From Isoetes taiwanensis (lineage: Eukaryota; Streptophyta; Lycopodiopsida; Isoetales; Isoetaceae): DNA of 64,000 bases. This document shows positions 1 to 10,115 of this stretch, piece after piece. The DNA is taken from positions 18,901,592 to 18,965,591 of the forward strand of contig JAJEKV010000002.1 of NCBI GenBank assembly GCA_021234155.1. The letters are read 5' to 3'. The notes beneath the pieces are model-generated. The model saw only the letters and a program-made list of their open reading frames with translations. It searched no databases and was not told the origin of the DNA. The number at the start of each line of letters is the position of its first letter. The stretch's first letter is position 1. A program made the translations under genes and the position numbers.

Positions 1-1009
1 CGGTTTATGCACAGGGAGTATATGATTTTTAAAGACTAAGCTTCGGATTGGGAGTTGCAAGAAGCTTGCCCCTAGGTGGGCTGGTCCGTTCAAGATTTTG
101 GAGAGAGTGGGCTCCCAAGCCTACAAGTTGGATCTTCCAGCCCATGGAAAAAAATAGCGGCTAATATTAGCCAAATGGCGATTTTTTCGACATTTTTGGA
201 AAAAGTATGGCTAAACTACAAAGGAGGAAAATTTTGGAAAAAAGAAAAAAATCGCCAAAAATTTTCAAAGTTGACGTCCCTTACATCAAGGTTTAGCCAA
301 ACATAAGAAAGTAGGAGAGGAAAAATTCTTCCAGTTTAGCCAAACACTCGAAAGTTTTCCTATGCATTTAGGGATAGATTAGCCATACTTTTTAATAGCT
401 AATGTAAAATATAAGATTATTCATGAGATTATGGAATAGAGGTTGCTAATACTATATTAGATGGACAGTTTTTTATTCTCCAAATATTGGATTTCTATTA
501 TTATTAATATGTTCGTATGGTAAAAAAATTGGCATAGCATAAATGTTTGGCTAAAGTTTATATAAAGGTTCAAACAAAAAATAGCCAAACATTCAAAACT
601 AGTAAAGGAAAATTATTCAGCTTTCGCCAAACATTCGAAAGTTTTCGTATGTATTTTGGGTTAAATTAGCCAAAGGAATCCAGCCCATCTCAAGGTTCAC
701 AAGGTTTTCCACGTAAGTTTATTGAAAAGGCACAATCCTAACCCTGATGAGGTCTTGGATACTCCAACTTTGTTGGAAATGACAGAAGAGCAAGTTGAAA
801 TTGTGCCTGAATTACTTCTTGATAAGTCATTCAAGAAGACTAGGAGGTCTCAGTTCCTCTAGTATTTGGTCAAGTGGAAGCACTTGCCCGTGGAAGACGC
901 GACATGGGTATTGAAGCAGGATTTGGAGAAGCAATACCCAGAGTTTATGAAGGAGTTTGATGGGCGAGTCGTCTCTGACTTGGTCGACCCCGACTTGCCA
1001 GGAGGTTAG
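1..1009 (+). pseudogene. Ty3/Gypsy integrase C-terminus plus chromodomain (broken)
   Basis: This is the 3' end of a chromovirus pol gene. Reading from about position 44 gives the integrase C-terminal region with [16 protein letters not shown], continuing after the insertion at 146-679 into FHVSLLKRH. A chromodomain follows with YLVKWKHLPVEDATW at about 863-907, and the frame ends at TAG 1007-1009. If the insertion and one copy of its 9-bp duplication are ignored, the frame runs on without a shift. Two stops break it: a TGA near position 21 in the integrase and a TAG at 860-862 just before YLVKW, where related elements usually have Glu or Gln. In this family the chromodomain targets integration by binding histone tails. 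The rest of the element lies left of the window. Confidence 0.9.
146..679. mobile_element. 534-bp non-autonomous DNA insertion with 9-bp target duplication
   Basis: The 9-mer ccagcccat occurs at 137-145 and again at 680-688, and the 534 bp between them splits an integrase codon series that is otherwise continuous. The insert is AT-rich, has no coding capacity, and repeats a motif of the form TTTGGCTAAA/TTTAGCCAAA many times on both strands. Its ends share a degenerate inverted GGCTAAT region (about 159-165 and 666-672). A 9-bp duplication fits Mutator-like elements and an 8-bp reading (cagcccat) fits hAT; I cannot decide between them. Similar TTGGCTAAA-rich DNA lies at 23290-23460 and 24265-24290. 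Confidence 0.75.
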
Positions 1010-1816
1010 CTTAGTATGTTTCTTAGTTAGCCTCTAGCTCTGGCAGATGTATTCTAGTTAGTGGAATACATATGCCAGAATCTTGGAACATGTGGGCAAT
1101 GATGAGATAAGCCTTTAAGGCATTCTCTAGGCCAACATGCACCAAGAGGTGCACATGACCAATAGGGTCATGCGAGAGAGGAAGTGAGGCATGGTGCATG
1201 ATGATGGGACATCGGTCAGATGCTCCCTATGCCACGATGCGGGGTTCGCACACCTGGCCATAGGGGGGTCATGGTGAAGGTCAAAGTGATCATGCGCGAT
1301 GATGGGATCGTGAGACGTTCCCTAGCTTAAAACCCTTGGGGCATGATGCACTAGGGGTACTCGGCATCGGGTAACCGAGTACAAGGTAGCACTTGATCAT
1401 GGGCGATGATGGGATCATCTTAAATGGTCCTTAAGCTCAAATCCGAAAGGGCCATGATCGAGTGCAAGGTATTGGTAAGGGGGGTGGTCCCCTAAAACCA
1501 CAAATTTACTAATTAAACTAACGTAATGTGCTCCTTGTGCAGGCAAGTGAGAAGCGAGCATCGAGGAGGGGCGCATTATGAGAAGATGGGGGAACTATAA
1601 TTTAGATTATGAACCCTAATAACTCTTATAGTAATATTTGAATTATTATAAGGAGTAACCTTGTTAAGGCTATATAATTTTGTATAAGTACAAATATAGC
1701 CTAAATTTTGACATTTAACTCTTTAATAGGAAGTTGATCGTTTAAATTGAATTTAAGTGTATGTTCTTATGTTGTTTTGCAGGATAGAGTAGGCTCGTCA
1801 CCTTAGCGCAATGCTG
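1010..1816 (+). other. Non-coding 3' region of the left chromovirus
   Basis: There is no ORF here. The segment separates the chromodomain stop from the polypurine tract and is transcribed as part of the element. It contains two imperfect copies (about 1285-1370 and 1398-1475) built around a cgatgatgggatc core followed by purine-rich text ending in catgat. Their role is unknown. Confidence 0.6.
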
Positions 1817-1845
1817 AGGACAGCATTGTCCTAAGGGGGGGAGAA
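1817..1845 (+). promoter_or_regulatory. Polypurine tract with upstream hairpin (second-strand primer)
   Basis: An aagggggggagaa purine run at 1833-1845 ends one base before the LTR start (TGTGATG at 1846). This is the expected plus-strand priming site of an LTR retrotransposon. Just upstream, AGGACA and TGTCCT (about 1817-1832) form a 6-bp stem with a 4-base loop. Confidence 0.85.
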
Positions 1846-2569
1846 TGTGATGTTTCAGGGGAATATACGCTATAAATACGTATATTCCTGGACTCGTCAC
1901 CATACAAGTCTACAAAACTAGCCTTGTATACCTTCGAAGTAGCAAGGGGCACATATCTAAGTTAATGGTTTAACTTAGATAACCTTTGGATAAGGCCCAT
2001 TTCCACATGGCCTTATCCTATCGGGCTACCGCCACACGGCCCCATCCTAGTGGTGCCACGTGGCATCCCACGTGGACCCACACCTATATTGGCTCAAACC
2101 CTAACCCGAGACCCTTTTCCCTGACTCTAGCACCTGAACACTCCTCTACGCACTCGAAACCCCGTTTCGAGCATCGTTCGTCATAGCATAGCCTGGTGCA
2201 GCAGCCCCTGAAGCGTGTGTATGATCATAGAGGGAGCACGACCTCGACCCCGTCAAGGAGCAATGGAGATACCAGGGATGGGAGGAAGTGCTTCTGGAGC
2301 AGGTAGGTGGAGTAGAGTCATGATAGTTCATCTGGAAGTTAGCACTCCAGATGGGTCTGTATGTTGTATTTTGAGTAGAGCCATCCTAGAACCTTTGATG
2401 AACATCCCGAACCCTAATCAAGGAACCCTAACTGTTAGTTAGATATGTATGATTAGGTTAAGATGTTCTTATTATGATTATCATGATATGATGTTATGGG
2501 ATGTCGGTTGATCATGTTTGCTCCTCTTGTGTTGGGAAGGGGGGGGTAGAGACCTAGGGCCATATGTAG
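1846..2569 (+). repeat. 3' LTR of the left chromovirus, first ~724 bp only
   Basis: The segment starts TGTGATGTTTCAGGGG immediately after the polypurine tract. It is nearly identical, in inverse orientation, to the first ~715 bp of the LTR at 16803-18407. Shared landmarks include the ctatattggctcaaaccc stretch, the catctggaagttagcac stretch and the ggttgatcatgtttgctcc stretch. The match stops at about 2569, so the LTR is truncated where the next element begins. Any ORF in it is a by-product of the LTR. Confidence 0.88.
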
Positions 2570-2678
2570 TTGAAACGCACAAATGACGTGCTAGCTATAC
2601 TCACCACCCAACCACGAGCTCAGCACAGAAACTGAATGCCCTATGAGCTCTCCCCCGAGCCTCTTTATAGCTAGCAAA

Positions 2679-2763
2679 CCCTCTATGGATGCATGCAACC
2701 CCTCTAGGGATGCATGCAACCCCTCTAGGGATGCATGCAGATGCATGCAACCCCTCTATGGAC
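2679..2763. repeat. Tandem repeat, ~21-bp unit
   Basis: About four units of the form gatgcatgcaacccctctag lie head to tail, with one partial unit (gatgcatgca) extra. They sit at the left edge of the degenerate chromovirus. The function is unknown. Confidence 0.8.
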
Positions 2764-2869
2764 GTCCACGTCCCATGTCTATTGCATTCCCTCCCCCTTG
2801 ACATCGCAGCAGTCCTCTGCTGCAAGGGAAGTAGAGTCCTTTTGCCATCTTAGCATAATCTTTTCTTGG

Positions 2870-3133
2870 CCCTCGTTTAGGCCGGCTACTAGAAGCCTTC
2901 CCAATGTCTTGTGCCTTCCGGTCGTGATATTCATGCAGAATATCGGAATAGGCCTCTAATAAATTGTCACGAACCCATGAAGCGTCCTCCAAAGGCTTAT
3001 TGACAAACTTAACCAAATATTGCTTAGAACCACTAGTGGATTTATCATTCAGAATTGTTTCCGGCTCAAAAACTTCGGAATCTTCAATCAATTCTGGTTC
3101 GCTTATTCGCCCTACTTGGGGCAAAGGGTCCAT
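2870..3133 (-). pseudogene. Chromodomain of the second chromovirus
   Basis: Translation gives EVFEPETILNDKS...KQYLVKFVNKPLEDASWV followed by a helix-like YSDILHEYHDR and a basic KASSSRPKRGPRK tail. This matches a chromodomain with its C-terminal helix. One position of the usual YLVKW core is Phe (VKF), so one aromatic-cage residue is altered but still aromatic. The reading frame continues upstream into an integrase C-terminus (RLDSMDPLPQVG). Confidence 0.8.
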
Positions 3134-3189
3134 GGAATCGAGGCGCCAACTGAAGGTCTTTCTTGCGCGCGTCCTTCTTAAAGTGGCCT

Positions 3190-3906
3190 TTGTGAATCCT
3201 CATCCATACCCAATCACATTCCTAAAAAGTCATTTGCATGCATAATAAGTTTTTAATTTATTTGAACAAGGAATAAAGTGGGCTTGCTTAGTCAAACAAT
3301 CCACAACTGTCCAAATCATATTATTCTTCCGAGAGCTCAGTGGAAAAGCTACAATGAAATCCATAATAACCGCAGTATAGGATGGTTAACCCTAGCATCC
3401 TTCAAAGCCTGAAAAGCAATTTGTTGATTATCACTCTATAAGAAAGGCACACCCTTTTTTATTACTAAATAGAGTCCTGAAGCAATGCTAGCAAAATTCT
3501 TAACAAATTGTCTATAATAACTGCAAATGCAAATAGTATTCTTCCAAAGACTTGCAATACACATACGCCAAGAATTGTCCTTTTTCCTGACCAATAAAAT
3601 TGGTGCATCAAAAGGTGAAGAACTATGCCGAATCAAAGCAGCTTGAAGTAACTCAGCAAGTTGGCGCTTAATCTCAGCTTGTTGCCCATGCATTCTCCGA
3701 TAAGGAGCGTGATTTGGGGGTTCCTTTCCCGGCAAAAGATCAATTTTGTGGTCTTCTGGCCGCTGAGGAGGTAATGATGTGGCAATGTCATTAGAAAACA
3801 CATCAGAATGATTCATAAGAAACAAAGTTTGACGCTCATTTATTGGTGATGTAATGGACTTATTACGCGAACCCACCAAGTAAACAAAATGAGATTTCAT
3901 TGCCAA
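3190..3906 (-). pseudogene. RT / integrase remnants with internal deletions
   Basis: The right part (3906-3560) reads HSDVFSNDIATSLPPQR...IDLLPGKEPPN and ends in SPFDAPILLVRKKDNSWRMCI, the N-terminal part of reverse transcriptase. It then jumps to YYRQFVKNFASIASGLY, which belongs after the RT core, so the YxDD-containing palm is gone. Further left (about 3230-3410) comes MDFIVAFPLSS...WTVVDCLTKQAHFIPC, an integrase core piece, without intervening RNase H. Stops separate the parts. Confidence 0.78.
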
Positions 3907-4238
3907 ATGCTGAAATTGACAACAGAAACCATTGGAATGGGGCCGATCACAAGATCCTTAACCAACTTAAAGGTCCTTTTCCCTCCATCCGAGGCTAACA
4001 AAAGAGTACCAGAAACCCAATCAACCAAAGGATTATACTCTTGATGCCAGGGCATCCCAATCAAAAGATCCACACTGCCAAGGTCAGCCACCAAAAAATG
4101 CGGCTTGGCGTTAAAACCTTGAATGGAGTATTCCAAATCTTTAACAACCAAGACGCAAGGTGAAAGTTGACCACGAAAAGCGGACGACAAATCCATCGCA
4201 TTTGTCAATGGAAGAGTGGACAAGTCCAACGCCTTCAC
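3897..4238 (-). pseudogene. Retropepsin-like region of the second chromovirus
   Basis: The 113-residue frame contains VLVVKDLEYSIQGFNAKPHFLVADLGSVDLLIGMPWHQEYNPLVDW, which matches the C-terminal half of the gypsy aspartic protease and the linker to RT (the LIGMPWL/NP motif). The active-site D[TS]G would lie further right, beyond a stop. It overlaps the RT frame by about 10 bases in another phase. Confidence 0.7.
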
Positions 4239-4411
4239 TAACCCTCACGAAAATCACATCAAACTCACTACCGTGGTCAAAAAGAGCATGCACTTTCTGA
4301 TCCCGGACAGTTGCCTAAAAACGCAAAAGGCGACTATGTTCGGGATGGTCTAGTGTATAGGAATGACCCACAAAAAGCCACCGCCTTTGTCCCGCTTTCT
4401 TTTCTTGATTC

Positions 4412-5100
4412 CTAAGTTAGATGTACCTGATTTTGAATCCCCTTTGTCCTTTGGGGTGTACCTCGAACATTCAAAAATTTATGGTCGACTAGAGCAAATA
4501 AAACACTTATGCTCACGACGGAGGCGATTCTTCGAGCCATATAGGATTCTTTAGGCTCCCTCTCCGGGCGAAGACTTATCCTCCTCCCGAAACGCTTTGC
4601 ACCCGACCCTAAGGCGTAAATAGGAGGAACATGATCTCCATTGGTACGCTCTTCCACGATGCACCGTTTAACAAACTTGTGAGAATGACCCGCTTTGGGA
4701 ATCATACGACATAGATTTAAACCCCCTTTGTGCATTGATGGCCTGAGTTAATGAAAGACCCTCCTCCTCAACGTTTTCTGCTAGTTTGCAGAGGGCCCCA
4801 AAAGAAAGGTTTGCAGCTTGAAGATCCAACTTGGCTCGGATCCAACGATGGACACTGCCCATCAACCGGTCAGATTTCTCTGCATCATTTTTGCCAAGCT
4901 GGAGACCTTTCTTCAAGACTCTTGCCGAAAAATCACGAACGGACTCCTTGTCTTGCTGGGTCAACTGGTTCCATTCGGCGAGCAAATCCCGCTCCCAATT
5001 ATGACCCAGAAACCTTTCCTTAATGAGTGTCTCAAACTCTGCAAATGTTGTGATCGGAGTTTCCTTAGGTCGGTGCTTGAGTAGATCAAGCCACCAATCC
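4412..5100 (-). pseudogene. gag remnant of the second chromovirus
   Basis: The frame at 4668-4985 reads MLAEWNQLTQQDKESVRDFSARV...KLAENVEEEGLSLTQA, typical of the retrotransposon gag core (short helices, the W..L.Q....V..F..R pattern). A second frame at 4412-4735 overlaps it and may carry the degenerate C-terminal part. I saw no CCHC knuckle. The left-strand ORFs here are shadows. Confidence 0.6.
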
Positions 5101-5150
5101 TTAGCGACTGGATACTGCAGGCGGGGATTACTGGTACACTTTATTGTGGT

Positions 5151-6200
5151 TACTTAACTATTTTAGCTAAAAGTCCTGAGCAGCAGCAAAGGATGGCTAT
5201 TGACAGTAAAAGAATGTACCAGTCATGTATTATTATAGCTTTCTATTATAGTTTTGGTTTCGGCAATTGTAATTTTTATTGCAAAATAATAGCAGGGAAG
5301 GATGGATCATTTGCTAGAGGGAACTTTGGGTTTATCCACAAGTGTTGTTAGTGTAAATAATTACTTGAAAACACATTCCAAGATGTCTTATATAAGCTGT
5401 TGGAAACACATCTCAAGATGTATTATACACGCACTCTTCTAGTAAAATTCGTAGTTCTTTAAATACGTTGTAAATTCTAATGCTATCCTTCTGTATCTAG
5501 TTGTCTCTAATTGCCTTATTTTTATGGTATAGGTGATATTTTCTCACCATTCTACCATTCTGCTTGCGTACAACAATAACTTTTTCAAACTTTAGACATT
5601 TGAAAAATCTAAAAAACTTCGTTTTCAGCATACCATGGTAGTAAATCTATTACAGAGAAGTTTATATGAAATGGTGTTTAGAATGTTCCAAAATTCATAT
5701 AATTTGTTCCAAAATTCATACAATTTGAGAAAAAAGATAAATATTCCAAATTTTGCTGATATGGGAATGACAAGTATCATCATTCGGATCATGATATATC
5801 AAATCTTGAAATGTAGAACCTAGGAGTTGTCATTTACTGGCAAGATCAGGAGATGTGCTGGGAAGGGGATATAACATTGAATAATTTATGCATGTTGTTA
5901 CTCAAGTTTCTTAACCCTCGTCCACATTGCTTTGTTGATGGTAACATTTAAGGAGAAGAAAAGCATCGAGCTCCAGTGAGAAACGGCTTCGCAATAAGGG
6001 AAGAATGCAAAACAATTTGTGGAGATTTTGCCAAAGGGTTAGACAAACTTATGGCTGTATAAGTGAGATTGAATTGAAACCAATTTCCAAGAGGAGAATT
6101 GCACAGTAGGTAAAATTCTAGCCAAGGCAGTTTGGGAAAGAGAAATGTTCGTGGGGCCGCCACGATAAATTTCTTGTTCTCATTATTTATCATGTTATGT
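5151..6200. other. AT-rich intergenic stretch, no gene recognised
   Basis: I see no supported gene. A short duplicated phrase (ttccaaaattcatataattt / ttccaaaattcatacaattt) lies at about 5687-5725. On the + strand around 5948-6150 a decayed frame contains GFAIREECKTICGDFAKG, faintly like a retroelement RNase H, but it is too weak to call. Confidence 0.5.
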
Positions 6201-6206
6201 AGATAT

Positions 6207-6480
6207 GTGATGTTGGTTGATCATGTTTGCTCCTCTTGTATTGGAAAGGGGGGTAGAGACCGAGTCGCCATTATTTAGATGATGCTCCTAGTTTAGACCC
6301 CTTAGTTTCTATTAGTTGCCACCTGTGCATAGGAATGCACCCCGCTATAGGGGCTAGGATATATGTGACTTAGCACCATATAATGGGGCTTTGGCAAAGT
6401 GGAGGGAGGTCCCTGTTGAGCGCGGCTACTGGGGACTCATAGCGGGCTAGACCTATAAACGGGAGTGTTGCATCACTCCC
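6207..6480 (+). repeat. Diverged LTR fragment of the H3-element family
   Basis: The segment from gatgttggttgatcatg to about 6480 matches the reverse complement of roughly 17510-17750 of the 1605-bp LTR. It has several substitutions and small indels, for example gagtcgccattatttagat in place of the cognate stretch. It is more diverged than the LTR at 1846-2569 and overlaps the same LTR coordinates, so it is an independent remnant. Confidence 0.75.
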
Positions 6481-6792
6481 ATTTCAAAGATTCCCTTAAA
6501 AAAAACACCAGGATTTAAAAAATGATCATTTTCAAATGTTGGGGATTTCAAGTGGAACAAAATATTTTATCGTGCATTTTAGCCTCTTCTGAAGTGACGA
6601 TCTTGCATTTGTAGAAAAGAGCACTTGAAAATGGCAAAATTCCAGACATTAATACACCAGGAATATTACTAGGAATTCGAGGACATCCAAAAAACGTAAA
6701 AATAAGAATCTTTTTTTTTTATTAATTTCTTTCAGTGCATCAAATATGGCAGTATTTTCTAGCCAATAGTAAATAATTTAGCAAAAGATAAG

Positions 6793-9288
6793 TCAGAGGT
6801 CTAAATCGAAGTCCTCAGTATGTTGTTTGCTCGTCCCAGCTTTGTCTTTCTCGGCAGTTTGCTCCTTTGTCACTGTTTCATCTTTACTGGTGTCAACAGT
6901 CTCTTCAGGAATAGTAGCTAGAGCTACTTCTTTGAGCTCTGCAAAGGTAGCTTCATCTTCCAGATAGCTTGTAAAAGGAGGCTGTATTTTAGAGGATGTC
7001 ATCTTGGCAAAATCTGATGATGATTTGGCTCCTAACTCTTGATTTTCATCTGGTAGAGTTGGTAGAGCAGACAATCTCATCTTGATAAAGTCTATAGCCT
7101 CTTTATCAATGTCAACAACAACACAATTACAGCCCTTTTTACTGGACGTGAGAACATATCCAGAATATGGTTGATTAGCTTATGTGGCTTCTGGTAATGA
7201 TTGACAATTCTGCCTTGTGCACTTGGGTCCTGGAGCTTCTGTAATACTGCTGGGAACTCTAGGACATTAGAAAAATTTTGGCAGGCTGCTGTGTAGAAGT
7301 GCTCCATGGTACGCTTCCCGTCGAAACTCCAGTAAGCTACATGGAGATACTCAACCTTGCTCAGCAGCCTCGGTCCTCCACCATGGTAGTTAATATTAGT
7401 TTTGTACCTACAAGATCGTATTCCAGAATAGTAAGTACGTATTCTAGAATAGAACAGGACGGGTTACAATTGCAACCATGATTCAAAACTTGAAAGAAAG
7501 AACGCTTCAACTGCACTCGAGATTTGAAGACTCACCAGACCATATTTTCATAACCGGCTTGCACAGGAGAACCGAAGTGGTTCTTGAAAGTAGCTTCCAC
7601 AAGTCCGGATTGCATGCTGGAGTGGAACACAACAAGACGCCAGTGTTTTGCTGTGGTAACCTGCTTAATTCCGTCGACGAAAGCATTAAATTCTGAGTTC
7701 TTGAAAGGCTGATCGTCGTAGCAGCTATTCTTCAGCTTAAACCCATATGGCAAGTCTGCTATGACCAAAGTAAAATCTTGTAGCTTTATACTTCCAGGCA
7801 ACTTAGTGCAGTTCCCATGAACGATAGAATAAAAGTTATTTTGATCAAACATGGAAAACCTCTCGTAGTCGGACGGCTCAACATCTACAATACGCCTGTC
7901 CGCTAGAGTCCTCTCCTCTCTGGCTGTTCTTACCAGGTGCATAAAACCTTCTGGTAGGTCCTTGTTCTTCTTCTTGCTCTGTTAGTAAATGGGTAAAAGC
8001 ATGAAAGGGTGTACGTACATTGTACTGAATTGATGTACAAATATGGATACTTTTCACGTACATTTTGGTTATTTTTTATTTGTATAAACATACACTTCGA
8101 TTTTATGTACTTTGCATATACATTTAAGCTAAATTTCGGATATGTTTTGGCTATGCATGTACTTTTTGGGTACTTTGGGTGATTTGTGTAATATAGCCAC
8201 ATGTACCAAAAGGGATACATTTATAGACACCCTTTCATGCTCTTACCCAAATGAAGTCACGCCGGCAGCACAAAGGAAAAACATTAAAAACAGGAAAACG
8301 GCGTACCCAGCCCTCAAAATTTGGAGCGTATTGAATAATACGCTCGTCGGATGTAGCAATGGGATAGAGCTCTTTACACTTGTCCCAGCTGTCCACGTTC
8401 AACTGCTCCATTAAACATGTTTGGCACGTAATAACATTTTTTTGGCTGGAAGTCAAGAACAATGAAACTAAGTGAGTATTGTTTTCCGAAAAACAAAAAC
8501 ACCAAGAAGAAAAAGCCAAAGTGTATTTCGGAATACACTTTGGCTTACACGTCGAAGCAAAAGTGTATTCCGGACGGAATACACTTCTTCTTTCAACGTG
8601 AAGCAAAAGTTCAACATGAAGCAAAAGTGTATTCCGGAATACACTTTTGCTTCGTCTTGTAAGCCAAAGTGTATTCCGGAATACACTTTGGACTACCCGC
8701 AGAAGCCGAAGTGTATTCCAGAATACACCTTGGCTTCCCAAAAACCAAAAGTGTATTTCGGAAGACACTTCAGCTTACACGCTGAGCCAAAGTGTATTCT
8801 GGAATACACTTCATGCTACGGAAGGAAAATTTAAACGAAAGTTCTGTCGTTCTTACTTGTGCAGCTCCTTGGACATCTCTTCAAGCGTAAATTTTTTATC
8901 TACGACCTTCTGCGGTAGCCTAGTATATCAATGTCTGTAAAGCCCTGCATTTCTCTCCAGACTGTTATAGTCATTTCCTTCTTTGGGACGTCAGAACCTT
9001 TCTTCTTTTCTGAGACCTTTCCTTTACTTTTTAATTCACCACGCTCGAACATGGTAAAAATTTCGTTTTGTAAGTCCCATATCTGCACGGTAATAAACGA
9101 GGTCAGTGGGAGGCGGAAGGTTATTCCAAAATACAAAAGAAACTTACCCTGCCGTCTCTGAAGGCTAGTTGAAACCAATTGTTGTCATGCAGTATGAGAG
9201 ACTGCCGTTTATTAGCCTCGTCGTACTTGAGGCAGCACTCCATAGCGCACGCTTCCTTCAGTTCTAAAGAGTATTCCGGTTTCTTTAA
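6793..9288 (-). pseudogene. DNA N6/N4-methyltransferase-like gene, five visible exons, decayed
   Basis: The exons I infer from splice signals, right to left, are ~9288-9148, 9082-8857, 8445-8307, 7978-7536 and 7407-6793. Exon 4 carries HGNCTKL...DFTLVIADLPYGF, a D-x-P-Y-G catalytic motif IV. It is followed by WRLVVFHSSMQSGLVEATFKNHFG. Exon 5 carries KPHKLINHILDMFS, like the D-x-F-x-G SAM-binding motif I region, then VVVDIDKEAIDFIKMRL. Motif IV before motif I is the beta-class order. Exon 5 needs a frameshift near 7140-7160 to join these parts, and exon 2 one near 8915. The intron before exon 4 shows a good TACTAACAG branch/acceptor. The C-terminus is an acidic low-complexity tail ending DFDLDL. 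The 5' end is cut where the truncated gypsy element begins. The target base is unknown. Confidence 0.65.
8518..8812. repeat. Array of seven ~24-bp palindromes (half-site AAAGTGTATTCC)
   Basis: Seven units of the half-site AAAGTGTATTCC joined to its reverse complement lie about 40-62 bp apart, starting near 8520, 8562, 8624, 8666, 8708, 8748 and 8788. Some are perfect (8666-8689) and others differ by one or two bases or a 4-bp central insertion. Spacers share gctt/aagc edges, extending several stems. The array fills most of the inferred intron 2 (8446-8856) of the methylase-like gene and would form a series of hairpins in RNA or cruciforms in DNA. Reading frames through it are artefacts of the repeat. 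Confidence 0.9.
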
Positions 9289-9292
9289 ATCT

Positions 9293-10115
9293 TCTCCATA
9301 TTAGCTTGCTTAACCTTGATCTTCAACCACACGCTATCGCCTACCTTGAACTCTCTTACGGTCCTCCCAGGCTCGCTTCTTACTACACTCTTCTCACGAG
9401 CTTCTTGCGCTAGAAGGTACCCCCTTACTTCTTCCACCAGTTGCCGTGATATCTCCTAGCATCTGCTGGGATACTTCAACCTTTGACACAGGATTGTGCC
9501 AAGTATCTGGGGTTAGGCACTGGTACCCGTAATTTACCATGAAAGGAGACATCTGAGATGACTCCTGCTTGGCACTATTGTAGGCGAATTCTACCAAGTG
9601 GATGTACTCATCCCACTTGGACTGCTTATTCCACACGAAGCTTCTAAGCATGTCTGACCATCTTCGATTAGCGGCGCTCGGCCCGACCATCTCGCTCAAG
9701 GGTGATAAGCCGTGCTCATGGAGAGCTTCGTCTGAATGGTGCTAAAGAGGTCTTGCCAAAAAGCACTCATAAACTTGGAATCTCTGTCTGAAATTATCGC
9801 CAAGGCATGCCATGGAGTCTAAAAATCTCCTTTACAAATAACTTGGCAGTATCTAATGCTGTGTCCGTAGTTCTACAAGGCACAAAATGTGCCATCTTAT
9901 ATAATTTGTCTACGACAACCATTAATGCATCCTTGCCTCGAAGAGTTTTGGGAAGTCCTGTGATAAAATCCATGCTTACCACTTCCCATTTCGCATTTGG
10001 CACTGCTAGAGGTTCCAAGGCTCCTGGGATTCGAAGCTGCTCCGCTTTGGTCTGCTGGCACAACTGGCACTCCCAAATATATCTGGCTATCTGCTTCTTC
10101 ATTCCCGGCTAGAAG
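9293..10115 (-). pseudogene. Integrase of the H3-carrying element (truncated, broken)
   Basis: The zinc-binding part begins just upstream ([18 protein letters not shown], about 10210-10130). It continues, after a TAG near 10107 where a Trp is expected, as ARYIWECQLCQQTKAEQ. This gives the HHCC pattern. The core follows with WEVVSMDFITGLPKTLRGKDALMVVVDKLYKMAHFVPC (first catalytic Asp in MDFI). A shift near 9700-9795 separates the rest: WSDMLRSFVWNKQSKWDEYIHLVEFAYNSAKQESSQMSPF. The C-terminal domain is cut at about 9293. The element therefore lacks its 3' end and 3' LTR here. Confidence 0.85.

Larger units (their letters stand above)
2756..5150 (-). mobile_element. Second chromovirus, internally deleted and degenerate
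   Basis: From right to left the - strand reads gag, protease, part of RT, the edge of RNase H, an integrase piece and a chromodomain, which is the normal chromovirus order. It spans only ~2.4 kb instead of the 4-5 kb expected. Large parts of RT, RNase H and integrase are missing, with clean jumps between distant motifs, so it cannot be autonomous. I found no convincing LTR on either side. Its sequence differs from the element at 9293-18407, so it is another family. Confidence 0.82.

Noticed and set aside
2146-2442. Genes inside the LTR
   Set aside because: The frame at 2215-2442 recurs at 17811-18038 only because both are the same LTR sequence; the - strand frame here is likewise LTR sequence. 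There is no protein family match.
8518-8812. CRISPR array
   Set aside because: The repeats are palindromes with similar short spacers in an intron of a plant gene; there are no unique spacers or cas genes.
8468-8834. Proteins with repeated SVFRNTLW / KCIPEYT phrases
   Set aside because: These are translations of the palindrome array; equal readings occur on both strands.
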